Source: JAPLVB01 sp964353635
Lineage (GTDB): Archaea; Aenigmatarchaeota; Aenigmatarchaeia; QMZP01
Assembly (NCBI GenBank): GCA_964353635.1
Contig: CAYGVS010000005.1
Span: 1 to 49,012 of the forward strand
Direction of reading: 5' to 3'
DNA length: 49,012 nucleotides
Positions 15,143-24,190 of this stretch are shown here, in pieces (position 1 is the stretch's first letter; the number at the start of each line of letters is the position of its first letter). The notes under the pieces are model-generated. The model ran no database searches. It was given only the letters and a program-made list of their open reading frames with translations, and was not told the origin of the DNA. The translations under genes were made by a program, and so were the position numbers.

Positions 15143-16471
15143 TCAAATCCTCCCTACAAGCAGGAAGCTGAACGCGAGCAGCAGGATTATTGAAAATAAT
15201 GTGGGAAGCAGTCCTGCCCTGAACATCTCCCGGGTGGACACCCCTTTACCATGGACTATAGCATTCGGGGCTGTGCCTGGCGGGAGAAGGAAGGTCATGG
15301 ACACGGCTATGCTGGGCAGGATTAGTGTGCTTGCAGGGCTTAAGCCAAGCTGTTGGGCCACCCCAACCAAAATGGGGATGAACATGCCTGCAGTGGCTGT
15401 GTTCTGGATGAACTGGGTCACAACCAGGGCAAGCATGCAGAAGCCAAAGACTATGAGTATAGGGTTCGTGAGGCCTGAGGCGGTGAGGAATCCCCCTGCT
15501 ATCCAGCCAGCTGCGCCAGTGGCTGCCAGAGCATTCGCAATGGATATGGCACCTCCTATTAGGATGATGGGGCCCCAGTCAGTCTCTTTTTCGAAGAACC
15601 TCCAGTCGAACAGGAGCAGGAACATCAGGAAGCCTCCAGTCAGGCCTATTACAGTGCTGTCAAGACCGTGAATAGGTTCGGTGACCCAAAGGACCAGGGT
15701 GAGCAGAATTATGGAGGCGCATTTCTTCTCGGATTTTTTCATCTTACCCAGGTTTTCCAGGGGCTCTGCTTTCTTAACCCTGTGCGGCTTGAACTGTATC
15801 CTGAAGCACAACCAGAGGGCAAAAAGCATTATGAACGCGAAAGGAAGGCCTATCCACATCCACTGGTAGAAGCCCCATCCTACAGCCCCAGCAGCTATCA
15901 CGTTTGGCGGGGTCCCCACAAGCAGGCCCACTCCTCCTATGTTAGCGGCAAAGGCTGCAGCCAGCAGGAGCATCTTCTTGTCCAGGCCTGTCTTTGCTGC
16001 TATGGTTATGGCTATGGGGAGCATGAGTAGGACAGTAGCTGTGTTGGAGATTATCATTGACAGCATGCCTGTGGCCAGGATGAAGCCAAGCAGGATCCTC
16101 TCAGGCCTCTTGGATATCCCCACAAAGAAGTATGCTATCCTCCTGTCCAGGCCTGTCTTGACAAGGCCTGCGGCTATGATAAAGCCTGCGAGTATAAGGA
16201 ACACTGAGCTGGATGCAAACCCTGAAAGGGCTCCTGTCACCGTGGCTATCCCAAACAGGGGCTGAAGAATGCCTCCCAGAATCGCGGCCACAGGAAGCGG
16301 GACCAGCTCGGTCACCCAGAGCATCACGACCAGGACAAAGACGGCTATCGCCCTCCAGCCGAGAAGGCTCAGCCCGGCAGGGGCAGGGCTTCCCAGCATC
16401 ATGATGAAAATGATGATTATCGGAAGCCAAAGATGGCTTTTGCGGAAAGCCTTGTGCTCTTGGATAGGCAT
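15143..16471 (-). CDS. SLC13/DASS-family anion:sodium symporter
   Basis: This 442-residue protein has about 11-12 membrane helices. The two halves carry the diagnostic substrate and sodium loops: SNTATVLLMLP in the first and QNTATAGMFIP in the second, where the usual SNT is QNT. GTPPN and LPPGTAPNAIV are the paired hairpin motifs. The family imports di/tricarboxylates, sulfate or phosphate. The substrate cannot be fixed from sequence. AAATATATTCC lies about 26 bp before the start. Confidence 0.92.
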   Translation of the reverse strand: MPIQEHKAFRKSHLWLPIIIIFIMMLGSPAPAGLSLLGWRAIAVFVLVVMLWVTELVPLPVAAILGGILQPLFGIATVTGALSGFASSSVFLILAGFIIAAGLVKTGLDRRIAYFFVGISKRPERILLGFILATGMLSMIISNTATVLLMLPIAITIAAKTGLDKKMLLLAAAFAANIGGVGLLVGTPPNVIAAGAVGWGFYQWMWIGLPFAFIMLFALWLCFRIQFKPHRVKKAEPLENLGKMKKSEKKCASIILLTLVLWVTEPIHGLDSTVIGLTGGFLMFLLLFDWRFFEKETDWGPIILIGGAISIANALAATGAAGWIAGGFLTASGLTNPILIVFGFCMLALVVTQFIQNTATAGMFIPILVGVAQQLGLSPASTLILPSIAVSMTFLLPPGTAPNAIVHGKGVSTREMFRAGLLPTLFSIILLLAFSFLLVGRI

Positions 16472-16543
16472 GTTATATTATTGGGAAAGCGGGAATATAT
16501 TTCCAGGCTGGGCTTTTTTAGCAGATAAACCAAATCATAGATA

Positions 16544-17419
16544 ATGGACATCAAGAACTTGGATGGGGTAGTCCTGCAAGCCCTCTCTCTCTTCTCCAGC
16601 CAGAGGCCTCCTTCTGTGGATTTCTCAGGGTTCAGGAAGCCCCTGGTCACGGGAAGCGTTGGCGCTTTCGGGACTGCCAGGATGCTTTTCTCAGATAGGG
16701 ACGCAATCTTTGCGGATGAGAGCTCTCTCGAGCAAGCACTCAACTCACATAACGACATAGACGGAGCCTTCCTCATATCCGCCTCAGGGGGCAAGCACGC
16801 TCCCGGGATAGCTAAAATCCTGCAGAAGCGGAAGATACCTTGCATCCTGCTCACGTGCAACCCCCAGGCACAGGCCAGCTCCCTTGTCTCCAGGACTTAT
16901 GTATTCCCAAAACAGGCTGAGCCTTACAGCTACAACACCTCCACCTACCTGGGCATGATACTCTCCAAGACCCGGGAGAACCCTAAGAAAATCCTGGAGC
17001 ATATAAGGAAGCTGAAAATCCCACAGGACCTTGCAAGCTATGACGCGTTCTTCCTCATGGTTCCCGAGAACTTCGGCCTGATAAGGGAGATGCTGCTCAT
17101 AAAGTTCGACGAGCTGTTCGGACCAAGGGTTTCGGGGAGAGCGTTCACCTTTGAGCAGGCCAAGCACGCAAAGACCATAGTGCAGTCCGAGAAAGAGCTT
17201 TTCATCTCTTTCGGGGAGAAGGACAAGCTGTTCGGGTCTAAGAGGCTGCACATCCCGCTTCCAAGGAATGCGGGTTATGCAGCCATGATGGCTGTGGGAT
17301 ATTATGTTGCCGGGAAAATCCAGTCCCAACACCCTCCCTATTTCAAGGAGGGTATAGAAGAATACTGCAGGAGGGCCTCAAAAATATTTGGGGAAAAGAT
17401 AGAGCCAATTGTTGGGTAG
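16544..17419 (+). CDS. SIS-domain protein (phosphosugar binding)
   Basis: The 291-residue protein has features of sugar isomerase domains: VTGSVGAFGTA, then FLISASGGKHAPGIAKI (phosphosugar-binding Ser loop) and PCILLTCNPQAQASSLV, ending the Rossmann-like core; EPYSYNTSTYLGM follows. The second half (about 150-290) is less conserved. It could be a GlmS/PMI-type isomerase or a regulator that binds a phosphosugar; no catalytic residues can be assigned. Divergent from the SLC13 gene across 72 bp that hold both TATA boxes. Confidence 0.78.
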   Translation: MDIKNLDGVVLQALSLFSSQRPPSVDFSGFRKPLVTGSVGAFGTARMLFSDRDAIFADESSLEQALNSHNDIDGAFLISASGGKHAPGIAKILQKRKIPCILLTCNPQAQASSLVSRTYVFPKQAEPYSYNTSTYLGMILSKTRENPKKILEHIRKLKIPQDLASYDAFFLMVPENFGLIREMLLIKFDELFGPRVSGRAFTFEQAKHAKTIVQSEKELFISFGEKDKLFGSKRLHIPLPRNAGYAAMMAVGYYVAGKIQSQHPPYFKEGIEEYCRRASKIFGEKIEPIVG

Positions 17420-17467
17420 GTTCTTGCAACCTAATAACTTCTATAGCTTGATATCCCTGCGCACAAA

Positions 17468-18247
17468 ATGATAACCATGTCGAAAAAAATAAGGCTTCTT
17501 TCCCTTCTTATGAGGTCAGGGGAATTCAGGCGCTCCTATGACGCAGAGCAGGAAATCAGGCAGGGGCATGTTGAAGCTGATGGCAGGATTGTCACGAACC
17601 CGAAGCATTCCATCAAGGTGAACTCCATTTTGAAGGTGAGGGGGCGGAAGCTGGAAGCCAGGCCGCTCACCTACATCCTGCTGAACAAGCAGAAGGGGAT
17701 GGTGTGCCAGAAGTCATCTAAAGAGAGGACTGTCTTTGGCATAATCAATTCCATAGATGAGATAGACCAGAAGACAAGGAGCTCGCTGTTTTGCGTTGGG
17801 AGGCTCGACAAGGACACGCGGGGACTTCTTGTTGTTACCAATGACGGCCAGCTGGAGAAGCTGCTCACCAGAGGCCATGTGATGAAGACATATCTTGTGG
17901 AAGCCAGCCATCCGGTCGCTGATGAGGCTATTTCTGCTCTAAAGCAAGGCGTAGAGATTAGGGACGATGACACCGGCAAAGGATTCCTTGTCAAGGCTCT
18001 TTCCATTAAAAGGCTTGGCAAACACAAGCTTGAGATAGGAATCTATGAGGGAAGGAAGCGCCAGGTTAGGAAGATGCTGCAGGCTGTTGGGAATGAGGTG
18101 GTCTCCCTTAAGCGCGTTGGCATCGGAAGCCTAAGGCTGGAAGAATTGGATTTCAAGGGGAAGCAATATATCATTGCCCGAAGATCTGATATTTGCGCGG
18201 ATTCCTTCCTTTATGGCAATATGATATATCCTATTCCACAGCAATAG
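17468..18247 (+). CDS. RsuA/RluB-family pseudouridine synthase
   Basis: The 259-residue protein has an N-terminal S4 RNA-binding domain (about 7-60) and a pseudouridine synthase core. The catalytic loop is GRLDKDTRGLLVVTNDG, with Asp114 the expected nucleophile, and the core ends with EGRKRQVRKML. This is the bacterial RsuA/RluB/RluE/RluF type, which modifies rRNA. It is rare in archaea, where Cbf5, TruA, TruD and Pus10 do most of this work, so acquisition from bacteria is likely. The true start may be ATG 17468 or the Met four codons on. The tail after residue 235 is unlike the family. Confidence 0.88.
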   Translation: MITMSKKIRLLSLLMRSGEFRRSYDAEQEIRQGHVEADGRIVTNPKHSIKVNSILKVRGRKLEARPLTYILLNKQKGMVCQKSSKERTVFGIINSIDEIDQKTRSSLFCVGRLDKDTRGLLVVTNDGQLEKLLTRGHVMKTYLVEASHPVADEAISALKQGVEIRDDDTGKGFLVKALSIKRLGKHKLEIGIYEGRKRQVRKMLQAVGNEVVSLKRVGIGSLRLEELDFKGKQYIIARRSDICADSFLYGNMIYPIPQQ

Positions 18248-18281
18248 CCGAATTTATTAAGCCTAAAGGGCAGATTTATTT

Positions 18282-18965
18282 ATGCAAAAGCCAAAGATAA
18301 CAATAATCAAAGACGGGCCCTATGTTGTCACCGGGAATGTTCCTCTATGCAAAGAGATAATTGTTGTGGATAAAGAGCACAGCCCCCTGACTTGGAAGAA
18401 GGGCATGTGCTATCCAAAAAAGCAGTCTTATTCATTATGCAGCTGCGGAAAGTCCGGGGAGAAGCCTTATTGCGACGGGACTCATTCAAAAATCAGATAT
18501 AAAGGAAAGGAGACTGCAAACAGGGAGCTGTTCCTCAAGCAAGCCCACAAGATAGACGGACCCAATCTTGTGCTCAGGGATGTCCCAAAGCTGTGCGCCT
18601 CTGCAGCCTTCTGCGAGAGGCTTGGGGGCACTTGGAACCTCGTTGAGCGCTCCAATGATGACGCCGCCAGGAAGGCTGCCATTCAGCAGGCTTGTGATTG
18701 CCCATCAGGAAGGCTGGTCGCATTTCACAAAAAGACAGGCAAGGAGATTGAGCCTGAATTCAAGCCTTCCATCTCCCTTGTGGAGGACCCTGATGCGGGA
18801 TTCAGCGGATCCATATGGGTGAAGGGCAGGATTCCGATATTCGCCGCTGATGGAACCAAATATGAGGTCCGGAACAGGGTCACATTATGCAGGTGCGGAA
18901 AGTCCAAGAACAAGCCTTTCTGCGACAGCAGGCATATATCTGCGGGCTTTTCTGGTGAGAAATGA
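18282..18965 (+). CDS. Double CDGSH iron-sulfur protein
   Basis: The 227-residue protein has two CDGSH-type 2Fe-2S sites: CSCGKSGEKPYCDGTH (residues 53-68, three Cys and one His) and CRCGKSKNKPFCDSRH near the end, in which Gly-Thr is replaced by Ser-Arg. Between them lies a region with CASAAFC and CDCPSGRLV, as in proteins with a divergent 4Fe-4S or DUF1271-like segment. Such proteins are thought to carry electrons or sense redox state. ATTTATTAAG about 27 bp before the ATG suggests a leaderless mRNA. Confidence 0.88.
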   Translation: MQKPKITIIKDGPYVVTGNVPLCKEIIVVDKEHSPLTWKKGMCYPKKQSYSLCSCGKSGEKPYCDGTHSKIRYKGKETANRELFLKQAHKIDGPNLVLRDVPKLCASAAFCERLGGTWNLVERSNDDAARKAAIQQACDCPSGRLVAFHKKTGKEIEPEFKPSISLVEDPDAGFSGSIWVKGRIPIFAADGTKYEVRNRVTLCRCGKSKNKPFCDSRHISAGFSGEK

Positions 18966-18966
18966 A

Positions 18967-19338
18967 TCAGCAGGTGCCTGCTGTGGCAGCAGTCTCATTG
19001 GCGCAATTGTCCCAGAACAAAAGGCTCCCATGGCAGTCATACCATCCTTCGCTTCTGGAGCCTATAAACTGGCATGCCCTCATACATAATCCTTTATTGC
19101 ATGATCCATTGAATAATGCCCATTCTTCACAAACACTGCCGTCATTGAAAAGGCAAAGGCCGTATTGTCCGCCATCAGGGCCGTAAAGCAGCTTGACTAG
19201 CCCTCCGTTCTGCTCGCACTTGACAGAGGCAGGATTGGCAATGGCTGCTGAATTTCCTTGGGATTGGCTGGTCTGGCTTGAGCAGCCTGAAACCAGCAAT
19301 GCTGCCAGTATCCCAAGAGCCATCGGCAGAGTTTTCAT
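18967..19338 (-). CDS. Lipoprotein-like secreted protein with DUF333-like domain
   Basis: ATG 19338 gives 123 residues: a signal segment ending in LVSGC (lipobox-like) and then a Ser/Gln-rich linker. The domain NPASVKCEQNGGLV, GGQYGLCLFNDGSVCEEWALFNGSC matches the small Cys-rich DUF333 family found in secreted bacterial and archaeal proteins. Eleven Cys follow the signal, so disulfides are likely. TTTAAATATA lies about 24 bp before this ATG, which supports the start. Convergent with the CDGSH gene at a 1-nt gap. Confidence 0.8.
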   Translation of the reverse strand: MKTLPMALGILAALLVSGCSSQTSQSQGNSAAIANPASVKCEQNGGLVKLLYGPDGGQYGLCLFNDGSVCEEWALFNGSCNKGLCMRACQFIGSRSEGWYDCHGSLLFWDNCANETAATAGTC

Positions 19339-19382
19339 AACTAAAAATGTTATTCTATATTTAAATGCTGCTATTGGGAAGG

Positions 19383-20012
19383 TCATTGCCTCAGCGGGAC
19401 AAAAACACAGGGGAAATGCTCCTTGGTTATAAGCCTTCCGTGGATTCTCTGCCCTGTTACAAGCATCTGAATCCCATAAGGCTCTCCAACTGGAGCCACC
19501 AGAATCCCGCCTTCTTTGAGCTGCTGTCCTAGATAGCTAAAGGTTTCAAAAGGTATCGCACATGTCACTATTATCTTGTCATAAGGTTTTTCCTCTGGAT
19601 AGCCTTTTGAACCGTCTGCTGATATCACTTCCACATTCCTGATTCCTGCTTGGGAGATGCTCCTTTTTGCTTGCGAAGCCAGCTCTGGGAAGACCTCCAC
19701 GCTATAGACTATTTTTACTAGGGCTCCAAGGATCGCGGCCTGGTAACCTGAGCCTGTTCCTATCTCCAGGATTTTGTCTGTCTTTTTGGGCTCCAGAAGC
19801 TCTGTCATTATGGCAACCATGTGGGGAGCGGAGATAGTCTGGCCTGAGCCGATGGGAAGTGGATGGTCTGAATAGGCATGGTGTTTTGCGGTTTCTGGAA
19901 GGAAGTCCTCCCTTGGAATGCGCCTGATTGCCATTTCAACTTTCTTTGTCTTGAGGTAGCCTTCTGACTTCAGGTGCGCAATAAGCCCATTTTTCCTTTC
20001 TGCGGTGTCCAT
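19383..20012 (-). CDS. pcm: Protein-L-isoaspartate O-methyltransferase
   Basis: This 209-residue SAM enzyme repairs isoaspartyl residues in aged proteins. The family motifs are present: IGSGQTISAPHMVA, LEIGTGSGYQAAIL (motif I), VYSVEVFPELA, and GGILVAPVG. Length and layout are those of archaeal Pcm. It is divergent from rnp3; the two starts are 30 bp apart and the promoters overlap. Confidence 0.96.
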   Translation of the reverse strand: MDTAERKNGLIAHLKSEGYLKTKKVEMAIRRIPREDFLPETAKHHAYSDHPLPIGSGQTISAPHMVAIMTELLEPKKTDKILEIGTGSGYQAAILGALVKIVYSVEVFPELASQAKRSISQAGIRNVEVISADGSKGYPEEKPYDKIIVTCAIPFETFSYLGQQLKEGGILVAPVGEPYGIQMLVTGQRIHGRLITKEHFPCVFVPLRQ

Positions 20013-20041
20013 ATTTTAAGATTGGAGCCCTAATTAAAAGC

Positions 20042-20716
20042 ATGTTCTATGATTTGCATGTCCAGGGCGAGCCTGCCAAGGCAGCTGATATGGCCAAAAA
20101 GCTCAGCCTGAAGGGAATAGGGCTTTGCGCGCCTTGGAATGAAAGAGATTCCTTTAAGGAGCTCCATGCCATGAAAAAACGCCTTCCTGTGGATTTGGCT
20201 TTGGGTGTGGAGATCCAGGCAAAGGCCAGCCAGATCGCCCACCTGGCGAAGTCTGTGAGGAAGCAATATGAGCTCATAATAGTGAGAGGGGGGACTGAAG
20301 AAGCCAATCGCGCTGCTTTGGAAACACCGGAGGTGGACATGCTTGTGGGGCACAGCCTTGAAAATGCACAATGCGGGATTAACCATATCCTTGCCAGGCT
20401 GGGAGCCAAAAATAATGTGGCTATATGTTTTGACCTGAGGGAGATCATGCAGGCGTTCAAGAAGACCAGGTCCAATCTCCTTTCCTGCATGATAGAGACC
20501 GCAAGGTTCGTTAGGAAATACAAATGCCCATTCGTCTTGAGCTCAGGGGCCCTGGCTGAATGGGACATGAGGGGACCTTCAGAGCTGATTGCCTTCGGCA
20601 AGTTCCTGGGCTTCCAGGAGGACCAGTGCAAGAAAGCTTTATCAGGATCTCCTTTGTTCGAGAACAGGAAAAGGCTTTCAGGGAAGTGGATAATGCCTGG
20701 GGTGGAAGTGGAATAA
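20042..20716 (+). CDS. rnp3: Ribonuclease P protein component 3 (Rpp30)
   Basis: The 224-residue protein has the PHP-like TIM barrel of Rpp30: MFYDLHVQG at the start, LGVEIQA, IIVRGGTEEANRAALET, DMLVGHS and FVLSSGALAEWDMRGP. It is a protein subunit of archaeal RNase P, which removes 5' leaders from pre-tRNA; Rnp4 is encoded at 36034-36405. ATATTTTAAG 27 bp before the ATG points to a leaderless mRNA. Confidence 0.92.
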   Translation: MFYDLHVQGEPAKAADMAKKLSLKGIGLCAPWNERDSFKELHAMKKRLPVDLALGVEIQAKASQIAHLAKSVRKQYELIIVRGGTEEANRAALETPEVDMLVGHSLENAQCGINHILARLGAKNNVAICFDLREIMQAFKKTRSNLLSCMIETARFVRKYKCPFVLSSGALAEWDMRGPSELIAFGKFLGFQEDQCKKALSGSPLFENRKRLSGKWIMPGVEVE

Positions 20717-20769
20717 GATATTATATGATCACCACAAATAATGAAATATAAAATCAAGGTGGGAGGGTT

Positions 20770-21240
20770 ATGGCTGGGAAAGACGTTTTTGTGATTAAGA
20801 ATCAAAGCAAATCACTGGATAAGACCGTTGAGGTTTCCAGGGTTATAGGGAAGGATGTGATCTCAAAGGATGGAAGGAAACTAGGAACAATTGATGCCAT
20901 ACACATACATCCGACAAACCTTACGGTGGAAGGCATAAGAGTCAAGAAGGGTATGTTCGAGACGGATGATTACATAGGAAGGGAATACATCCAGTCGCTC
21001 ACACAGTCAGGCGCTGTGCTAAAGATACTTCCCATAAAGGAGATGATGGGCCTTGAGGTGTTTGACATCAACGGAAAGAAGATAGGAAAGATCAAGTCCA
21101 TCGAGAGGTCAAAGAAGACTAACGTGATTGTGTCTTTTTCCGTGGAGAGGGGATTTAGGAAGGATGACGCAACGTTCTCAGGAAAGGACATAAAGGAAGT
21201 TGGCAGAGGAGTCATACTTAAGATCCCCTTCAAGAAATGA
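20770..21240 (+). CDS. Tandem PRC-barrel protein
   Basis: The 156-residue protein carries two PRC-barrel-like halves. The first has VIGKDVISKDGRKLGTIDAIHI and the second MMGLEVFDINGKKIGKIKSIE. PRC barrels bind RNA or proteins (RimM, photosynthetic reaction centre H) and are common in archaea as small unknowns. The gene has a strong site GGTGGGAGGG 2 nt before the ATG, unlike the leaderless neighbours, so it may be well translated. Confidence 0.82.
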   Translation: MAGKDVFVIKNQSKSLDKTVEVSRVIGKDVISKDGRKLGTIDAIHIHPTNLTVEGIRVKKGMFETDDYIGREYIQSLTQSGAVLKILPIKEMMGLEVFDINGKKIGKIKSIERSKKTNVIVSFSVERGFRKDDATFSGKDIKEVGRGVILKIPFKK

Positions 21241-21267
21241 GCTTTAGCTGGAAAATGTAGTGATATT

Positions 21268-21765
21268 ATGGTCAGACTGCAGCCCAGTCTTCCGAAGAGG
21301 AGAGAGGAGGAGGAAGGGGCTGACAAAAAACAGAGGGAAGGACAAAAAACCCAGAAGCCAAAAACCAAGCCCATGCAGGACAAGAGGCTGCTTGCAGGCA
21401 TTGTGATAGTTATAGCCGCTCTCATACTTGTTCTTTTTGTTTTATGGGTATACCCCCCAAAGCCTCCCGGACCAGAGAACACCCTCTCGGATTCCCAGGT
21501 AAGGGCAGAGCTGCAGAGGCTGGCTGGCATCAATGCCAATCCAGCAAGCATAAATCCAAATGACTACCCGAAAGTGATAGGCCTCTACGGAACGGACAAG
21601 AGGGTCCTGGAGGAGAGATACTTCTGCTCTGATGTGTGCCCGGCTTACGGCAGGGTGGACCTGGTCTACCGGGGAGTGGACTCTGAGGAATGTGCAAGAA
21701 TAGGCGGGAAGGTTCTGCATGACCTTGCCTTCGGGGCTTACATTGGGTGCGAGCCAAGGGTGTAG
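21268..21765 (+). CDS. Single-pass membrane protein, unknown
   Basis: The 165-residue protein has a charged cytoplasmic start (RREEEEGADKKQREGQ), one membrane helix (about 42-63), a proline-rich stalk (PPKPPGP) and an outer domain with four Cys (YFCSDVCPAYG, EECARIGG, IGCEP). This DVCPxxG motif occurs in small secreted archaeal proteins. Function unknown. Confidence 0.7.
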   Translation: MVRLQPSLPKRREEEEGADKKQREGQKTQKPKTKPMQDKRLLAGIVIVIAALILVLFVLWVYPPKPPGPENTLSDSQVRAELQRLAGINANPASINPNDYPKVIGLYGTDKRVLEERYFCSDVCPAYGRVDLVYRGVDSEECARIGGKVLHDLAFGAYIGCEPRV

Positions 21766-21795
21766 CTTTTTAAGCGGCTTCGGGCCAATATAATT

Positions 21796-23391
21796 ATGGT
21801 AAGGAAAAACCTCCTTGCTCTCCTTGTTTTCTCTGCTGTTTTTATCTCACTCGCTGGGAAGGCTTCTGCAGATGGATGCATTCATATCTCTGACCCAGAC
21901 ATGTGACCTGGATGGAGGCTACAATCCGAGAACTCCCAGCTGGCTGCCATCAACTACGAGAACGGAAGGGAAAATCTTATCCTTGCTGTGGATGTGAACA
22001 ACCTGGGAGGCAAGCAGGCTGTCTGGATATTCCCCGTGCCTGCAAACCCAGAGGAGACTAAAATTGATATTATCAAGGGATTTCCCAGGCTCACAGGCTC
22101 TGATATAAAGAGCGCTGCAAGGCAGTCGGTGACCACAGGATTTATGCTGATGTCATTGTCTCAGGTTTATACAGGCTCATTGTTGATTATTAATGTTTTT
22201 GGAGGGGGTTATTATGCAGGTCTTTCAGGAGATAATTTAGGAGCAGTGCAGGGAGGTGTGGAGGTTTATGAGCATATAGAGAAAATGGGCTTGACTACGG
22301 AGCTGATAACAACGCAGGATGTGAATGCCCTGAACAGCTATTTGGGCCAAAGAGGCCTGAATCTGCCCTCTGATTCGAAGGCAATTCTTGACGGATATAT
22401 AGGCAAGGAATATTCCTTCGTGGTTTCATGGATATCAGATGTAGAGAAATTCAAGAATGAGTCTGCGATTAACAATAGATACGGGAACTATTATTACGGT
22501 ACCAACCTTAACTTGCTGGGTGTCTATGTGAGCTTCCCCACGGACAAGATATTTTTCCCGCTGAAGCCCACAAGCGTTTACGGGAGTGCTCAGATTCCCA
22601 TTTCAGTCTACGTCATGGGGCATGTGACCCCGGAGCTCTATTCAGGGATATCCAGCGCCCAAACGAGCTATTTAGTGCAGAACTCCTATTCTGTCCCTTA
22701 TGAGCTATCGCAGTTCTTTAACGGTAAGACGCAAATCCAGGGGCTTAAGTACACCAAGATAAAGATTCAGGCCTCATCGAGCTCGCTCACAGAGGATTTG
22801 TGGATAAGGAACGATGCCCCGAAAATTGCAGGGATGATAAGCTTTGTGATTGACTTTTTCTGGGTCTGGTTCTTGGGGATTCTCCTGCTTGCATCCTGCT
22901 TGGCCAGCGTGCTGTCAGGGATGATAATATTCAGGAATGAAAAGGTAAACATAAGATACTTTGCGCTTCTGGGGCTTTCAAACCTTCTCACGATTATTGG
23001 CCTGATAATAGCCTCAAGCAAGCTTGACAAGAAATATCTTAAGAGCAAAAAACTGAGCGAAAAAGTCAAAAAGAACGCACTGATAATAGGGACGTTGGTG
23101 GTCTTTTTGACAGTTCTGGGATTTGCAGTCACTAGCTCTTTTTATCCTGGCTTTTTAAGCTATTGCCCCCAATGTGGAATAGCTGAGATCCTCTACCGAT
23201 TGATGTCAGTCATGGTCATTGTTTTTCTGATAATGATTGTTTTTGGAGGGTTTCCTCTTTTCTTTGTCGGGATTTTCCTTTTCACCTTTGACAAGAACAG
23301 AAAGACAAAGGAATTTGTGATTTTGTTCTCCGCGATATTCATGGGGATAGTACTTGGGTTCTGGGCAATTTTTGCTGCTCTTATAGGCTAA
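21796..23391 (+). pseudogene. Secreted DUF2330-like membrane protein with an in-frame TGA
   Basis: ATG 21796 starts a clear signal peptide (MVRKNLLALLVFSAVFISL, then GKASADGC). The frame is broken only by TGA at 21904-21906 (codon 37) and then stays open to 23391, giving 530 sense codons. After the TGA come NYENGRENLILAVDV and AVWIFPVPANPEET, resembling DUF2330-type outer domains, then five membrane helices in the last 200 residues. The only alternative start after the TGA (GTG near 21988) would lose the signal peptide. A TTTTTAAGC box lies 25 bp before the ATG. It may be a young pseudogene, a sequencing error, or a readthrough case. Confidence 0.75.
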
Positions 23392-23882
23392 CCCGTTATC
23401 TTCTCAAGCAGCTCTTCCTTTGTGAGGGGCTGCTCTGTCCTGAGCATTATCCGGCCCTGCTTTATCAGGATAAGAGTATGGTGGTTTGAGACATTGAATT
23501 TATCCCTGATGCCTGTGCTGAAATCGTATTCATAATAAGTGAATGTGTTGAAGAAGTTGGGGTTGGTGTTGTTGAGTTGCTCCAGGAGGGACTCTATTTC
23601 CGCAATCTGGAGTATGCAGGGGTTGCAGGTGCTGTCGTAGAAGAATATCAGGGCTGTCTTGTTCTCTTCCACTGCTCTCATGAGGCTTCCGTATGCCATA
23701 TCCTGGATATGGCTGGAAGGGATATAAGGCTTCTCTATCACCCCGCCTGTAATGCCGGGGTTGTCTGCTACGAGGTTGCCTGCGGACCTAAATTTTGGAG
23801 GGCCAGCTATCGAATAAGCCCATAGTAAGATTATCACTGAAATTATTGCAGGTGCAATGAGAAAGACGCTGCGGTTAGGCAT
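23388..23882 (-). CDS. Membrane-anchored thioredoxin-like protein
   Basis: The 164-residue protein has an N-terminal membrane helix (about 6-25) and a thioredoxin fold facing outward: ALIFFYDSTCNPCILQIAEIESLL with the CxxC active site CNPC, and later NVSNHHTLILIKQGR in the place of the cis-Pro strand, where the usual Pro is absent. It probably handles disulfides of exported proteins, of which this window encodes several. It ends 4 nt inside the convergent gene and follows gatC by 9 nt. Confidence 0.78.
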   Translation of the reverse strand: MPNRSVFLIAPAIISVIILLWAYSIAGPPKFRSAGNLVADNPGITGGVIEKPYIPSSHIQDMAYGSLMRAVEENKTALIFFYDSTCNPCILQIAEIESLLEQLNNTNPNFFNTFTYYEYDFSTGIRDKFNVSNHHTLILIKQGRIMLRTEQPLTKEELLEKITG

Positions 23883-23891
23883 GCATGCACC

Positions 23892-24182
23892 TCAGACCGC
23901 CCTGGGTCCCTTGAAGAAGCCCTTCTCCTTGTTCTTGGCGTTGGAGAGTGCCTGCTCATGTGAAAGGGATGGCTCAATTCTGTCCTTCCTCAGCACGTTC
24001 TTGGTCTCTATAGGCTGGAAGGAAGGCTTCACGCCTTTAGTGTCGACCCTCTCCAGGTCCCTGAAGGCCTCAAGGATGGCCTCGAGGTCCCTGCTATAGC
24101 TTTCAATCTCTTGGTCTGATAGGTTAAGCCGGGCTACCTGCGCCACGCGCTTCACTGTTTCGGGGGAGATTTTTTCGGGCAT
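23892..24182 (-). CDS. gatC: Asp-tRNA(Asn) amidotransferase subunit C
   Basis: The 96-residue protein matches GatC: VKRVAQVARLNLSDQEIESY and LEAILEAFRDLERVDTKGVKPSF, ending with a linker that threads GatA and GatB. In archaea GatCAB makes Asn-tRNA, while Gln-tRNA is made by GatDE. GatA and GatB are not in this window. It lies between the Mre11 and thioredoxin-like genes with 8-9 nt gaps, so the three form one operon. Confidence 0.92.
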   Translation of the reverse strand: MPEKISPETVKRVAQVARLNLSDQEIESYSRDLEAILEAFRDLERVDTKGVKPSFQPIETKNVLRKDRIEPSLSHEQALSNAKNKEKGFFKGPRAV

Positions 24183-24190
24183 AAAATAAG

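Noticed and set aside
21904..21906. Global recoding of TGA
   Set aside because: Many confident genes here (for example M42, gatC, rnp3-adjacent genes, L34e neighbours) end in TGA at the expected family length.
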